From: Diprion similis | Taxonomy: Eukaryota > Arthropoda > Insecta > Hymenoptera > Diprionidae | NCBI RefSeq assembly: GCF_021155765.1 | Contig: NC_060116.1 | Location: forward strand, 17,486,584 to 17,550,583 | Reading direction: 5' to 3' | DNA: 64,000 nucleotides | Part shown: one piece after another, positions 1-12,300 of the stretch | How positions within the stretch are numbered: the stretch's first letter is position 1 | Layout of the letters: the number at the start of each line of letters is the position of its first letter | The notes under the pieces: model-generated | What the model was told of the DNA's origin: nothing | The model's database searches: none | Seen by the model: only the letters and a program-made list of their open reading frames with translations | Program-made: the position numbers and the translations under genes

Positions 1-1930
1 ATCAATCATATTTTATTCTAAAATTAAATTGACGTTCGACAGATATCAGGCAACGGATCAGTTGTGTTTTCTGACAAATCGTCTATTAGTTGAAATGGAA
101 AATGTTGTGCTCGCCAAAATACGCATTTCTATCGCATCGCGAGTTATACAGCTTTTTTCTCATTGTCAGTATGAGGCCTCAGGCCGTGTCGTTTTTGTCA
201 CGTTTTTGTACCGCCCCGCGTAGTGCGTCCACAGTATTGTACTTATTTGGGAAAGGGACTGTGAGGTCATACGTCCAGGGGTGTAAGACATACATGAATT
301 AAATATGGCAGGAAAAGTGTAGGGTCCATTTTATGGGAAATGGTATATAATGCATACCGTTATGCTGCCGCGATAGTGTGAAGTTTATACCAAGAAACAT
401 TTGGTCGCGTATCAATAAATTTTGTACAGCCTCAACAAGTAAAAAGTTCTAATTATTAAACAAACAAAAGTTAAACCCAACGTAGTTAGTACGGCTATTG
501 AAATGTTGGTCAGCATTTATAAGTTATAAGGTGTGAAGCCTGGATGACCACCAACTGCAAGATCACTGTGTCAAGGTGAAGTATTAGATTGCGTAATTAA
601 GTGCACTTGCATTAATTATGTTTATCAGTGCTTCTGGTATATGCAATTTTTATTGGAGTGAAATAACACAGAACACACTGCAGAGCTATTTATTTATAGT
701 TGGGTACCATTTCAAAAATGTCGCTCGTAATGTAGGGAGGGGGCAGACGATATCGGCATGAGATAGGCTTCACGAGGGAGTGTGGAAGAACGGAACGTTT
801 GATATTTTGTGGATATGAAATTTTCAATAGTCTGGGTCTAGGGACTGATTTTTTTTTGCGTCGGCTCTATGAGTCTGAAATATTTTCGGTAAGGTAAGGG
901 GGGGAATATTTATGTTTCATATTATTTTAGGGAGTGGCAGTAAGCTATTCATTGTTACTGGGGGGTCTCTTACAATCTTCACAAAGTGTGACGCATGCAA
1001 CGATTTTATCCAGCGACCGCATTAAGCGGTTCGCTCACTGAATGGCCAGCGTTCGGCAGGACCAATTATACATGACCCTGTACGTCGTAGAAATTCTGCA
1101 TTTATTTCACTATGTGTCAATGATTTTACACTACTATCAAGTAAATACTGCACAGTGATTGATTTTACCATCGAGCTCGTGGTTGAATCTGTAATAATTA
1201 TGTATCGTATGTAATAAATGTGCATATTGGTTGTAGTGATTAAAATTAAACCCACTTCTCCTCTTTGGCCTCAACTCGGAAAGGTCGGACGAAGTTCATA
1301 CGTTTGCTTCACTGCTGCAGAATTCCATGAACGAAGAGCGTCTAGAAGCGCTAATAATTTAGTAGAATTATTAATACGACTTTTAGGTTCCACGGAGATT
1401 AAGCGATCTCGTATTTTTGTCTAGCTGGTCGTGAAAAGTTTAATATCTGCCGGTCGCTTTATGGAAACTTTAATCCAATAGTATACGTAAATACTGAGCG
1501 TTGGTTGTTAACGAACTTGAAAAATGTTGGATACAATTCTCAGCCACATGAGAATATGAAAATTACCGAACCCATTTGCTTCAGGGTTAAACTAATAGAA
1601 TATGATTAGAGGTGTCGTAGGAATAAAAATTTACGTGCGCCACAATTGCTACCACTCAATGATCCTAAAATAATAATCGGTTTAAATCGTGTGACTAATC
1701 GCTAGTCTAGGGGAATTTCGATCAGTTTCAAGAAGACATGTTTTACTCAATAATTTCTGTAATAATAACTTCCATATCACAAGTAATGGCATTTCTACCC
1801 GCTATACGATACGATTGCAGCGTAACATTCCCCATTATTGCCCATTGTTTTCGAAAAAGATTCACAACTTCCATGAGTTCAACCAACCGAAAATCGAATA
1901 GGTACCCAGCCGGGCTGAGAACTTTCCGAG

Positions 1931-1952
1931 CCCCCCCCCCCCCCCCCCCCCC
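1931..1952. repeat. Poly-C/poly-G homopolymer tract (22 nt)
   Basis: An uninterrupted run of 22 C on the + strand, followed by a GCCCACCCACCC stretch. The complementary G-rich strand could form a G-quadruplex. Length is likely polymorphic or uncertain in the assembly. Confidence 0.9.
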
Positions 1953-2245
1953 GCCCACCCACCCGTCGCGATTTGTTTGTCTACTCAACCCTATATACCT
2001 GGAAGCAGCAGCTGATTGTGAGTGAGCAATCGCAAGCAAATGAGTAAGAGAGCTCAAAGTTGACCGTTTCAAAAGTTTACTGTACACGTAAGTGTTACAG
2101 TGCAGATAACGCACATCGACCGCCTAAGCTTATTTTGCCGAGATCAAAGGTCGCGACCCATACGGCGTCACTCGTTTTACTGCAGAAAAGCATGTCCGGA
2201 CTTTGCGCGCCCTTGCACAGCTGTCCAAGTTCCCTTTATGAAATG

Positions 2246-2264
2246 TATATATATATATATATAT
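2246..2264. repeat. (TA)n microsatellite
   Basis: An alternating TA run of about 19 bases, flanked by a G-rich tract. Simple-sequence DNA with no evident function. Confidence 0.85.
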
Positions 2265-2500
2265 GTTTGTATTGGTGGGAGGGTGGGAGGGGGGAGGGGG
2301 TGAACCAATCAGACAGAGATAGGCGGACTAAGATACAGAAAGAGAAAGAAAAATGGAGTGAGAGAGATAGAGTAGAAGGAACATGCATCAATATATCCCT
2401 CCCCTCCTTCTAGTGTCACACTAGTCTGTCTTCACCGATAGCGGAAAGTTTTACCGCAAGATTCGCTCCGCGAAGAGGTTCGAGAGCGCGAAGTTGTCCG

Positions 2501-2506
2501 TCAGTC
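2501..2506 (+). promoter_or_regulatory. Candidate P5CS initiator (Inr)
   Basis: TCAGTC matches the arthropod initiator consensus TCAGTY. It lies 108 bp upstream of the P5CS start codon in a locally GC-richer segment, a sensible distance for a short 5' UTR. No TATA box is evident upstream. A hexamer can occur by chance, so this is only a candidate transcription start. Confidence 0.3.
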
Positions 2507-2610
2507 CGTTGTTGTTTGGTGCCGCGATCGGCTCGTGCATATTGTGAGATTCGTATTGCAAACTGTTGAATAGAGCATTTATATCATCTGTACAAATCCA
2601 CAATACGAAA

Positions 2611-5600
2611 ATGTACGCGGGTCGCTTATCCAGGATCGCGAGGACAGCACTCAGTCCCATGAAGTATCGCCACATTCGTCTGGCCTCATCTTCGACGGGG
2701 TTGTGGCTATCGCATGCTCAACCAGTAAGTAACCCATTTTCCTTACCTACTTTCGAGAATTGAATCATTGAAATAGAAGACAAGGAACTGTTATATCACA
2801 ATAGATTTATTTGTCGAAGTAGAGGAAGCACGGTTTTATAAAATCAAAGCTGAAAGTCAATAACTGGTGCTCTACGAGGATGGTGTAGCTTTAACGGAGA
2901 ATAACAAATCTCTATCGTCTTGAAATATTTTGATTAACATTTTTCTGCTTACATGTTTATTCGCCGTGAGTCCGTGATAAAAATCTATAATACCACCTTC
3001 ACCCCATTGGGAGATTCTCTGCTACTTACCGCGGAAATCACAAATAATAACGCATTTGTACCTATAATGATTTATTTATATACGATTCTTATACACAAAA
3101 TAAGTCAAATACAAATTATCGGTCCAGGGTAGTCAGATTGCTGGTATGCGGCGAGCTCTTCAGACTTCGGACAGGCCGAGAAGAGCAACGTTCACGGACC
3201 GTAGCCAGTTGAAATACGCGCGACGTTTGGTTGTCAAGTTGGGAAGCGCGGTAATAACTCGGGAAGATGAGCATGGTCTGGCTCTAGGTCGCCTGGCTTC
3301 GATCGTCGAACAAGTAGCCGAGTGTCAAAATGAGGGACGTGAGTGCATCATGGTAACCAGTGGAGCTGTAGCTTTCGGAAAGCAAAAGCTAACACAGGAA
3401 CTTCTCATGTCTCTTTCCATGCGCGAGACGCTGAGTCCCGCAGATCACACTCGTGAGCACGCAGGTAACATCTACTTTGATTTTTTGCCTTTCTTTGTTT
3501 TCTTTTATTATATCCTGGTCAGTTCGACTTTGCTGTCATCAATAACTGTCATTATAAGCTACGACAAAAGAAATATTCAATAAACAATTTATACGTGATG
3601 ATGGTAAACCAATAAAGTACGGTTGAGTATGCGATAGACAATTAATTAGGAATGCGCGTAATTTCTCCTGCTCCTTTATTGAGGGATTTGAACTTATTTT
3701 CGTACATAGAATGAGTCATACACTTTGATTTTCCGAACTTTATACAATCATGCATTATTAGAAGCAATGCAACCATATCTGAGTCATTTCACGCCAAGCT
3801 GCACGCTTTTGGTACTAAATTTATATCGATATTTTCAAGTGACATTAAAGTTTGTGACTATGTTGTTTTCGCCTCGAGAAGATTCCTCTGATTTTTATCG
3901 CATTTCAGTGTCGGTATTTTCGAAGATAGTGTACTTCATATACACATATCGGAGTGCATTGTTAGTTCCCTTAAAACGAGCTTTATCCGGATCCTCTACG
4001 ATGAACAGATCCGGAGATATGAGGGTTTTTTTTTTTAATTTTCGATACCGTCCAACTCCGAAAATACTGACACTGGAATTCTAAAAAACTATGTGTTTTC
4101 GTTTGGGCCAAAGAGAATGTACCTATTTACGAACTTTCATAAAATTTGAAAATCTGACCGTTTCGAGACTGTGCGGTTTGACGTGAAATAATTCATTTAT
4201 GCGAGACGATATTAGGATACTCGTTCTTATCATTACCCATGGTCAAGTTATTGTTCCTCTTTTGACACGTTTATACGATACGAATGCTGAAGTGGACGAG
4301 CGTTATACGAATTACTACTTATTTTCCGGCTAGATCAGGTTTGAAATCTGTTGAAAACAATAGAATCTTAGCAATACCGATTAAAGTTAAGTCGGATACA
4401 ATTGAATCATGTGATAAACCTGTAGGTATACAGAGCTGTTGGTTGCTGATAGAGAACCAACAAGAATTATCTACAACTGTTACTAATATTGGATCTTGAA
4501 TATTATCAGATCGAATGATGTTGATAAGATGCATCATACAGTAAACGATAGAAACTGACAGTTAGTTAAAAGAACATAAATCCGACCAAAAACTAACGGA
4601 AACTATTCTTTTTTTAAACCACAGAGGACAAACGCCTCACCTTATATATTTTCAAGAATATTTTTAAACCCTTAATTGAGCCACGGCACGTGTGTACCGT
4701 ACACTTACAGACGTTAACCACACTCGTGCTATAAAACTGCGTCCACTGTACAATTGAATCAAATATTAAACAAGCTTGTAGACTCCATGTGATGCAGTAT
4801 TTGACCTATATCATGGAGCAGCGGAGTGGGAACAAATGTACTGAATTATGTGACGTCAGAAACGAGAGAATTCGACATTCGCTTGAGTAACCGTACAGTG
4901 TTATGCGTGGATTTGATTTCTTTGCGTTTCTGAAGCCACGTAGGACGTTAATTCATATTTCATACATGGCACTTATATATCATGTATAGACCAGGATGGA
5001 ATACTTTTTGATTTTTGATAAGTGAAAATCCTGACCTGTACATGACCATCGCTTCATGGTTTGATTGTGAGACACTTGTGGTCTCCGGATATTTTTTCTA
5101 CGAATAGTTATAAGTCTCAGCGGTGATTCCGGCAGTAAAGTTCACCTCTTTCAGGTACGTTGCTAGAGCCTAGAGCGGCTGCTGCAGTTGGACAGTCTGG
5201 ACTAATGTCCCTCTACGATGCCATGTTTGCACAATACGGAGTGAAGCTGGCTCAAGTACTGGTTACCAAACCCGATTTTTACAACGAAGAAACCCGCAAG
5301 AATCTTTTCAGCACACTCAGCGAGCTGATTAGCCTGAACATAGTGCCGATTATAAATACAAACGATGCCGTTTCTCCACCACCTCAAGCCGACGAGGAGG
5401 TCGCCGGGTCGGGAGGTCGGAGAGGAATCTCGATCAAGGACAACGATTCCTTGGCGGCGATGCTCGCGGCGGAGGTACAAGCGGATCTTTTAATCCTGAT
5501 GAGTGACGTGGATGGAATTTATAATCTACCACCATGGCAAGACGGAGCCAAACTGCTTCGTACCTTCAGTTCCGATCAGAGGGGCAATATTAAGTTCGGT

Positions 5601-7402
5601 CAGAAGTCCAAGGTTGGAACCGGCGGCATGGACTCCAAGGTGAACGCGGCGACGTGGGCGTTGGACCGTGGTGTTTCGGTGGTAATATGTAACGGGACGC
5701 AGGAGAAGGCGATCAAGAGTATAATGGCGGGTCGAAAAATCGGTACCTTTTTCACGGACACTAGCGGGCCGTCGGCGCCTGTTGAAGTAGTTGCGGAAAA
5801 CGGTAAGCCTTCTGCGGTCACTTTTAACTGCACGCTCGCAATGACTATTCTCCCTTTTCGTCACGTTTTCTTTCATATTATATTCTTCTTCCAGCCCGGA
5901 CCGGAAGTCGAGTCATGCAGTCTTTGCGGCCGGAGGAAAGAGCCAGCGCTATAAATACCCTGGCAAACCTGCTTGAGTCAAGGCAAGGTGACATATTGGA
6001 TGCGAATAACAAAGACTTGGAGGAGGCGCAAAAGTCCGGCCTGGCGAAACCTCTGCTCTCGCGATTGTCTCTGACACCATCGAAGCTGAAATCGCTGAGC
6101 GCCGGTCTGCGTCAGATTGCCGACAGCTCCCATCAGAACGTTGGTAGGGTTCTGAGGAGAACCAAGCTTGCCGATGGACTGGAATTGAAGCAGATCACCG
6201 TGCCTATTGGTGTTCTCCTGGTCATATTCGAGTCGCGACCTGACAGCTTACCGCAAGTCGCAGCCCTAGCGATGTCCAGTGCGAACGGGCTGCTGCTCAA
6301 AGGTGGAAAAGAGGCGGCTCACAGCAACAAGTACCTCATAGAACTCGTCAAGGAAGCTCTAAACACTGTCGGGGCGTCGAACGCGATTTCTCTGGTTTCA
6401 ACGCGCGAGGAAATAGGCGACCTTCTCTCCATGGAAAAGCATATTGATCTCATTATTCCCAGGGGAAGTTCTGAGCTTGTCAGAAGCATCCAGGAACAGT
6501 CTAAGCACATTCCAGTTCTAGGACACGCTGAAGGGATATGCCACGTGTACGTTGACAAAGATGCCGACATTGAGAAAGCGTTGAAGATAGTCCGTGACTC
6601 CAAGTGTGACTATCCGGCGGCCTGCAATGCTATGGAAACGCTCCTGTTACACGAGGAGCACTTAAATGGCACCTTCTTCGCTGATGTTTGCAACATGCTC
6701 CAAAAAGAAGGAGTGAGTAAACAAGTTCAATTCCCCAGAGGTTAATCTAAAGTCCATGATGTTTTTATTAGATTTTTCTAAAATCAACGATATACTTTTA
6801 GGTCAAGATCAATTCGGGACCGAGGCTTCGACAGCAGTTGACGTTTGGTCCACCAGCTGCAAAGAGCATGAAGACGGAATACGGTGCCCTCGAGTGCACT
6901 ATCGAGGTTGTTTCCGACTTGGAAGAAGCCATAAACCACATTCATCGATACGGCAGCAGTCACACCGAAGTTATCGTCACGGAGGACAGTCGGAGTGCGG
7001 CGCACTTCCAGCGTCAGGTTGATAGCGCCTGCGTCTTCCACAATGCCAGCAGCAGATTCGCCGATGGCTTCAGATTCGGTTTAGGCGCAGAGGTTCGTAA
7101 AAAAATAGACGCGCATACAAAAATTACATGTCCATGAATAACATGCATGTTTATGTCCATAAAATGTGCATATTTATTTGCATTGTCTTGATGGTTATCA
7201 TGCTGATGTTTAAGTACCATGCCTTTTTCCAATACAGGTCGGCATTTCCACGGCACGCATTCACGCTCGAGGCCCTGTCGGTGTCGACGGGCTTCTAACG
7301 ACGAAGTGGATCCTGCAAGGTGACGGTCATGCAGCCTCCGATTTTGCTGAAAACGGGACCCGAACGTTCTTGCACGAGTCACTTCCTCTTCAGGACGCAT
7401 GA
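2611..7402 (+). CDS. P5CS: Delta-1-pyrroline-5-carboxylate synthase (ALDH18A1 homologue), mitochondrial
   Basis: Six coding exons join in frame: 2611-2724, 3137-3464, 5155-5802, 5895-6712, 6802-7092 and 7238-7402, giving 787 aa (human ALDH18A1 has 795). The enzyme is bifunctional. The N-terminal glutamate 5-kinase phosphorylates glutamate, and the C-terminal gamma-glutamyl phosphate reductase uses NADPH to make glutamate semialdehyde/P5C for proline, ornithine and arginine synthesis. Residues 1-35 are Arg-rich without acidic residues, like a mitochondrial presequence. The kinase part shows [33 protein letters not shown] and IKDNDSLAA. The reductase part shows [39 protein letters not shown] and [12 protein letters not shown], with the catalytic Cys at about residue 607. 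The end ([22 protein letters not shown]) is typical. The ATG at 2611 was chosen because the frame upstream opens only at a TTG. The last donor (GTTCGT) is weak, but both flanks align with the family. Confidence 0.97.
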
Positions 7403-8499
7403 ATAATCTCGGGCCCTGATGATCCTCTTTACGTTGTGACTGCTGACCATTGGCGATATCGGCACAGCAACGCTTGGAATCTTAAGGGCTACATACGACG
7501 ATTCGTTGAATTGATGAAAATTTATCTTTTTAAAAAAAAGCGGTCGGACGGTACCTGATTGCTGTTTGTGCTCTTACAACTCTAATAAAATCACGAAAAT
7601 ATGTTTTGTGGAATGAAGTTGGAGAAATTGGAAAACAAAAACAGAGATTATGGTTTGAATTACATGAACATGTATGAATTTCGTTTAAAAGTGAGACATT
7701 TTTCGTTGTTTGATTCATATCTAGCACTTAAAGAGTTGTAGGTTATATGCTACTGCCACGAAAGCTAAGCCAAGTTTACAAACACCATGTCAGATTTTAA
7801 TGTATAAAATGGAGAGTCTACGTATTTTCTGTATGATAGGATATTGTAAAATAGCGTATCACATAGGTGTGTACAGTCTAGCAGTTAGTGAAAATTGCAG
7901 TATAGGTATTATAAGTAGGGAAAATATTGTATTTTTATAAGTAGGGATATTTACAACGAATGAGGCGTGTGCGCAATAATGGTACCAAAGATTTGCAACA
8001 GAGCATACATGAGATCACTCAATCATCTTATCAACTTCAAACAAATTTATTAATATTGTTCTGGTCCTAACGAAATAAACATGCGTTTGTTACATGCCTA
8101 TACTATGGACTCTATGATTCACCAACGATTACAGCTATGAAAAAATATTGCTTCAATACATCGTGGACCAATGTGTATTGCAGGAAATGCTTGAAATATC
8201 TATTCGTTGATTATTCAGCTGAATTTGCATGGGTGGATTTTTCTACGGTTATGACAGCATAGTCCATACGTGAAATATTGCCGTATGTACAGGGCCTTTC
8301 GTCTGATCTCTCAAAAATAATACGAGAGATATCGATACTTATTTCATTTCAATGCACTATATGTACAACGATTCTAGAAGGAAGAGGAGGAGTTGAATTA
8401 TTTTCTTGTATCTCTAAAAGCTACTCACAGAGCGTATAGATAAACTCTGTAGCATACGGAGCAAGCAGTGTGTGAATTAGGAGTTACAGATAAATAACG
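7403..8499. other. P5CS 3' UTR and flank
   Basis: AT-rich DNA following the P5CS stop. It contains a canonical AATAAA at 7584-7589 and a second AATAAA near 8075. No gene was recognised. The right-hand end merges into the first strongly diverged satellite monomer at about 8500. Confidence 0.6.
7584..7589 (+). promoter_or_regulatory. Candidate poly(A) signal of P5CS
   Basis: AATAAA, 182 bp beyond the P5CS stop codon. It is the first canonical hexamer downstream and would give a short 3' UTR. A later AATAAA near 8075 is an alternative. Confidence 0.5.
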
Positions 8500-9368
8500 T
8501 CAGATTTCCTTGGTAATTTCTCTGCTGTCAATCGTGAAGCTACTTTTTCAGCGTTTTCTGTATTCCTAGGGGTCCAATTAGTGTAGGAAGGGTCACACAA
8601 ATCTAGTCGGGGTGAAAAAAATTTTCGTCAAAAAAAGTGAGGCTTAACCCTTTGGATATTTGACTATAATTTCGACGATTTTGGAAAGTGCTGCAATCAA
8701 TTTTTGCGTGCCCTATTTCGACGTAATTTGGCGAGAGGAATCGATTAAGCGACGTCCCAATACGCTGCGAGCAATGGCTGAAAAGTTACGGCCTAAAAAC
8801 TCATGACTTTCATCGTCATTTCTCTGCTGCTGGTCCTACGCTCTTTTTGATGTGTTTTCTGAGTTCCTGGGGGTCGAATTACTCTAGAGATGGTCATACA
8901 AATCGATTCCGAGACGAGAAATTTTCGGCTCCAAAAATGACCAAAAAAGTAAGGCTTACCCCTTTGGTTTTTTGGCGAAAATTTCAAGGATTTTGAAAAG
9001 GGCTGCAATCAATTTTTGCAAGCCCTATTTCGACGTAATTTTGCGAGAGGAATCGTTTGAGCGCAGCCTCAATACGCTGCGAGCGATAGCTGAAAAGTTA
9101 CGGCCTAAAAACTCATGATTTTTATCGTCATTTCTCTGCTGCTGGTCCTACGCTTTTTTTGATGTGTTTTCTGAGTTCCTGAGGGTCGAATTACTCTAGA
9201 GATGGTCATACAAATCGATTCCGAGACGAGAAATTTTCGGCTCCGAAAATGACTAAAAAAGTAAGGCTTACCCCTTTGGATTTTTGGCGAAAATTTCGAC
9301 GATTTTGAAAAGAGCTGCAATCAATTTTTGCATGCCCTATTTCGACGTAATTTTGCGAGAGGAATCGA
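8500..9368. repeat. Diverged left edge of the satellite
   Basis: The leftmost monomer (about 8500-8800) is recognisable only through scattered blocks, for example the TTTCTCTGCTG, GTTTTCTG, TTCCTAGGGGTC and CTATTTCGACGTAATTT equivalents. The next two carry many substitutions, such as a GACGTCCCAATACG variant and CCTCAATACG in place of the core sequence. Divergence falls steeply towards 9369, the usual edge behaviour of arrays homogenised by unequal exchange. Confidence 0.9.
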
Positions 9369-12300
9369 TTAAGCGCAGTGCCAATACGCTGCGAGCGATA
9401 GCTGAAAAGTTACGGCCGAAAAAGTCATGATTTTCATCGTCATTTCTCTGCTGCTGGTCCTACGCTCTTTTTGATGTGTTTTCTGAGTTCCTGGGGGTCG
9501 AATTACTCTAGAGATGGTCATACAAATCGATTCCGAGACGAGAAATTTTCGGCTCCGAAAATGACCAAAAAAGTAAGGCTTACCCCTTTGGATTTTTGGC
9601 GAAAATTTCGACGATTTTGAAAAGAGCTGCAATCAATTTTTGCATGCCCTATTTCGACGTAATTTTGCGAGAGGAATCGATTAAGCGCAGTGCCAATACG
9701 CTGCGAGCGATAGCTGAAAAGTTACGGCCGAAAAAGTCATGATTTTCATCGTCATTTCTCTGCTGCTGGTCCTACGCTCTTTTTGATGTGTTTTCTGAGT
9801 TCCTGGGGGTCGAATTACTCTAGAGATGGTCATACAAATCGATTCCGAGACGAGAAATTTTCGGCTCCGAAAATGACCAAAAAAGTAAGGCTTACCCCTT
9901 TGGATTTTTGGCGAAAATTTCGACGATTTTGAAAAGAGCTGCAATCAATTTTTGCATGCCCTATTTCGACGTAATTTTGCGAGAGGAATCGATTAAGCGC
10001 AGTGCCAATACGCTGCGAGCGATAGCTGAAAAGTTACGGCCGAAAAAGTCATGATTTTCATCGTCATTTCTCTGCTGCTGGTCCTACGCTCTTTTTGATG
10101 TGTTTTCTGAGTTCCTGGGGGTCGAATTACTCTAGAGATGGTCATACAAATCGATTCCGAGACGAGAAATTTTCGGCTCCGAAAATGACCAAAAAAGTAA
10201 GGCTTACCCCTTTGGATTTTAGGCGAAAATTTCGACGATTTTGAAAAGAGCTGCAATCAATTTTTGCATGCCCTATTTCGACGTAATTTTGCGAGAGGAA
10301 TCGATTAAGCGCAGTGCCAATACGCTGCGAGCGATAGCTGAAAAGTTACGTCCGAAAAAGTCATGATTTTCATCGTCATTTCTCTGCTGCTGGTCCTACG
10401 CTCTTTTTGATGTGTTTTCTGAGTTCCTGGGGGTCGAATTACTCTAGAGATGGTCATACAAATCGATTCCGAGACGAGAAATTTTCGGCTCCGAAAATGA
10501 CCAAAAAAGTAAGGCTTACCCCTTTGGATTTTTGGCGAAAATTTCGACGATTTTGAAAAGAGCTGCAATCAATTTTTGCATGCCCTATTTCGACGTAATT
10601 TTGCGAGAGGAATCGATTAAGCGCAGTGCCAATACGCTGCGAGCGATAGCTGAAAAGTTACGGCCGAAAAAGTCATGATTTTCATCGTCATTTCTCTGCT
10701 GCTGGTCCTACGCTCTTTTTGATGTGTTTTCTGAGTTCCTGGGGGTCGAATTACTCTAAAGATGGTCATACAAATCGATTCCGAGACGAGAAATTTTCGG
10801 CTCCGAAAATGACCAAAAAAGTAAGGCTTACCCCTTTGGATTTTTGGCGAAAATTTCGACGATTTTGAAAAGAGCTGCAATCAATTTTTGCATGCCCTAT
10901 TTCGACGTAATTTTTCGAGAGGAATCGATTAAGCGCAGTGCCAATACGCTGCGAGCGATAGCTGAAAAGTTACGGCCGAAAAAGTCATGATTTTCATCGT
11001 CATTTCTCTGCTGCTGGTCCTACGCTCTTTTTGATGTGTTTTCTGAGTTCCTGGGGGTCGAATTACTCTAGAGATGGTCATACAAATCGATTCCGAGACG
11101 AGAAATTTTCGGCTCCGAAAATGACCAAAAAAGTAAGGCTTACCCCTTTGGATTTTTGGCGAAAATTTCGACGATTTTGAAAAGAGCTGCAATCAATTTT
11201 TGCATGCCCTATTTCGACGTAATTTTGCGAGAGGAATCGATTAAGCGCAGTGCCAATACGCTGCGAGCGATAGCTGAAAAGTTACGGCCGAAAAAGTCAT
11301 GATTTTCATCGTCATTTCTCTGCTGCTGGTCCTACGCTCTTTTTGATGTGTTTTCTGAGTTCCTGGGGGTCGAATTACTCTAGAGATGGTCATACAAATC
11401 GATTCCGAGACGAGAAATTTTCGGCTCCGAAAATGACCAAAAAAGTAAGGCTTACCCCTTTGGATTTTTGGCGAAAATTTCGACGATTTTGAAAAGAGCT
11501 GCAATCAATTTTTGCATGCCCTATTTCGACGTAATTTTGCGAGAGGAATCGATTAAGCGCAGTGCCAATACGCTGCGAGCGATAGCTGAAAAGTTACGGC
11601 CGAAAAAGTCATGATTTTCATCGTCATTTCACTGCTGCTGGTCCTACGCTCTTTTTGATGTGTTTTCTGAGTTCCTGGGGGTCGAATTACTCTAGAGATG
11701 GTCATACAAATCGATTCCGAGACGAGAAATTTTCGGCTCCGAAAATGACCAAAAAAGTAAGGCTTACCCCTTTGGATTTTTGGCGAAAATTTCGACGATT
11801 TTGAAAAGAGCTGCAATCAATTTTTGCATGCCCTATTTCGACGTAATTTTGCGAGAGGAATCGATTAAGCGCAGTGCCAATACGCTGCGAGCGATAGCTG
11901 AAAAGTTACGGCCGAAAAAGTCATGATTTTCATCGTCATTTCTCTGCTGCTGGTCCTACGCTCTTTTTGATGTGTTTTCTGAGTTCCTGGGGGTCGAATT
12001 ACTCTAGAGATGGTCATACAAATCGATTCCGAGACGAGAAATTTTCGGCTCCGAAAATGACCAAAAAAGTGAGGCTTACCCCTTTGGATTTTTGGCGAAA
12101 ATTCCGACGATTTTGAAAAGAGCTGCAATCAATTTTTGCATGCCCTATTTCGACGTAATTTTTCGAGAGGAATCGATTAAGCGCAGTGCCAATACGCTGC
12201 GAGCGATAGCTGAAAAGTTACGGCCGAAAAAGTCATGATTTTCATCGTCATTTCTCTGCTGCTGGTCCTACGCTCTTTTTGATGTGTTTTCTGAGTTCCT

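Larger units (their letters stand above)
1..2500. other. Gene-free AT-rich 5' flank
   Basis: No ORF here has recognisable protein similarity, and all are short with stop-rich surroundings. It holds a 22-base C run at 1931-1952, a TA dinucleotide tract at 2246-2264 and a purine-rich GGGA/GA stretch at about 2278-2380. Nothing else was identified. The right-hand end probably contains the P5CS promoter. Confidence 0.6.
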
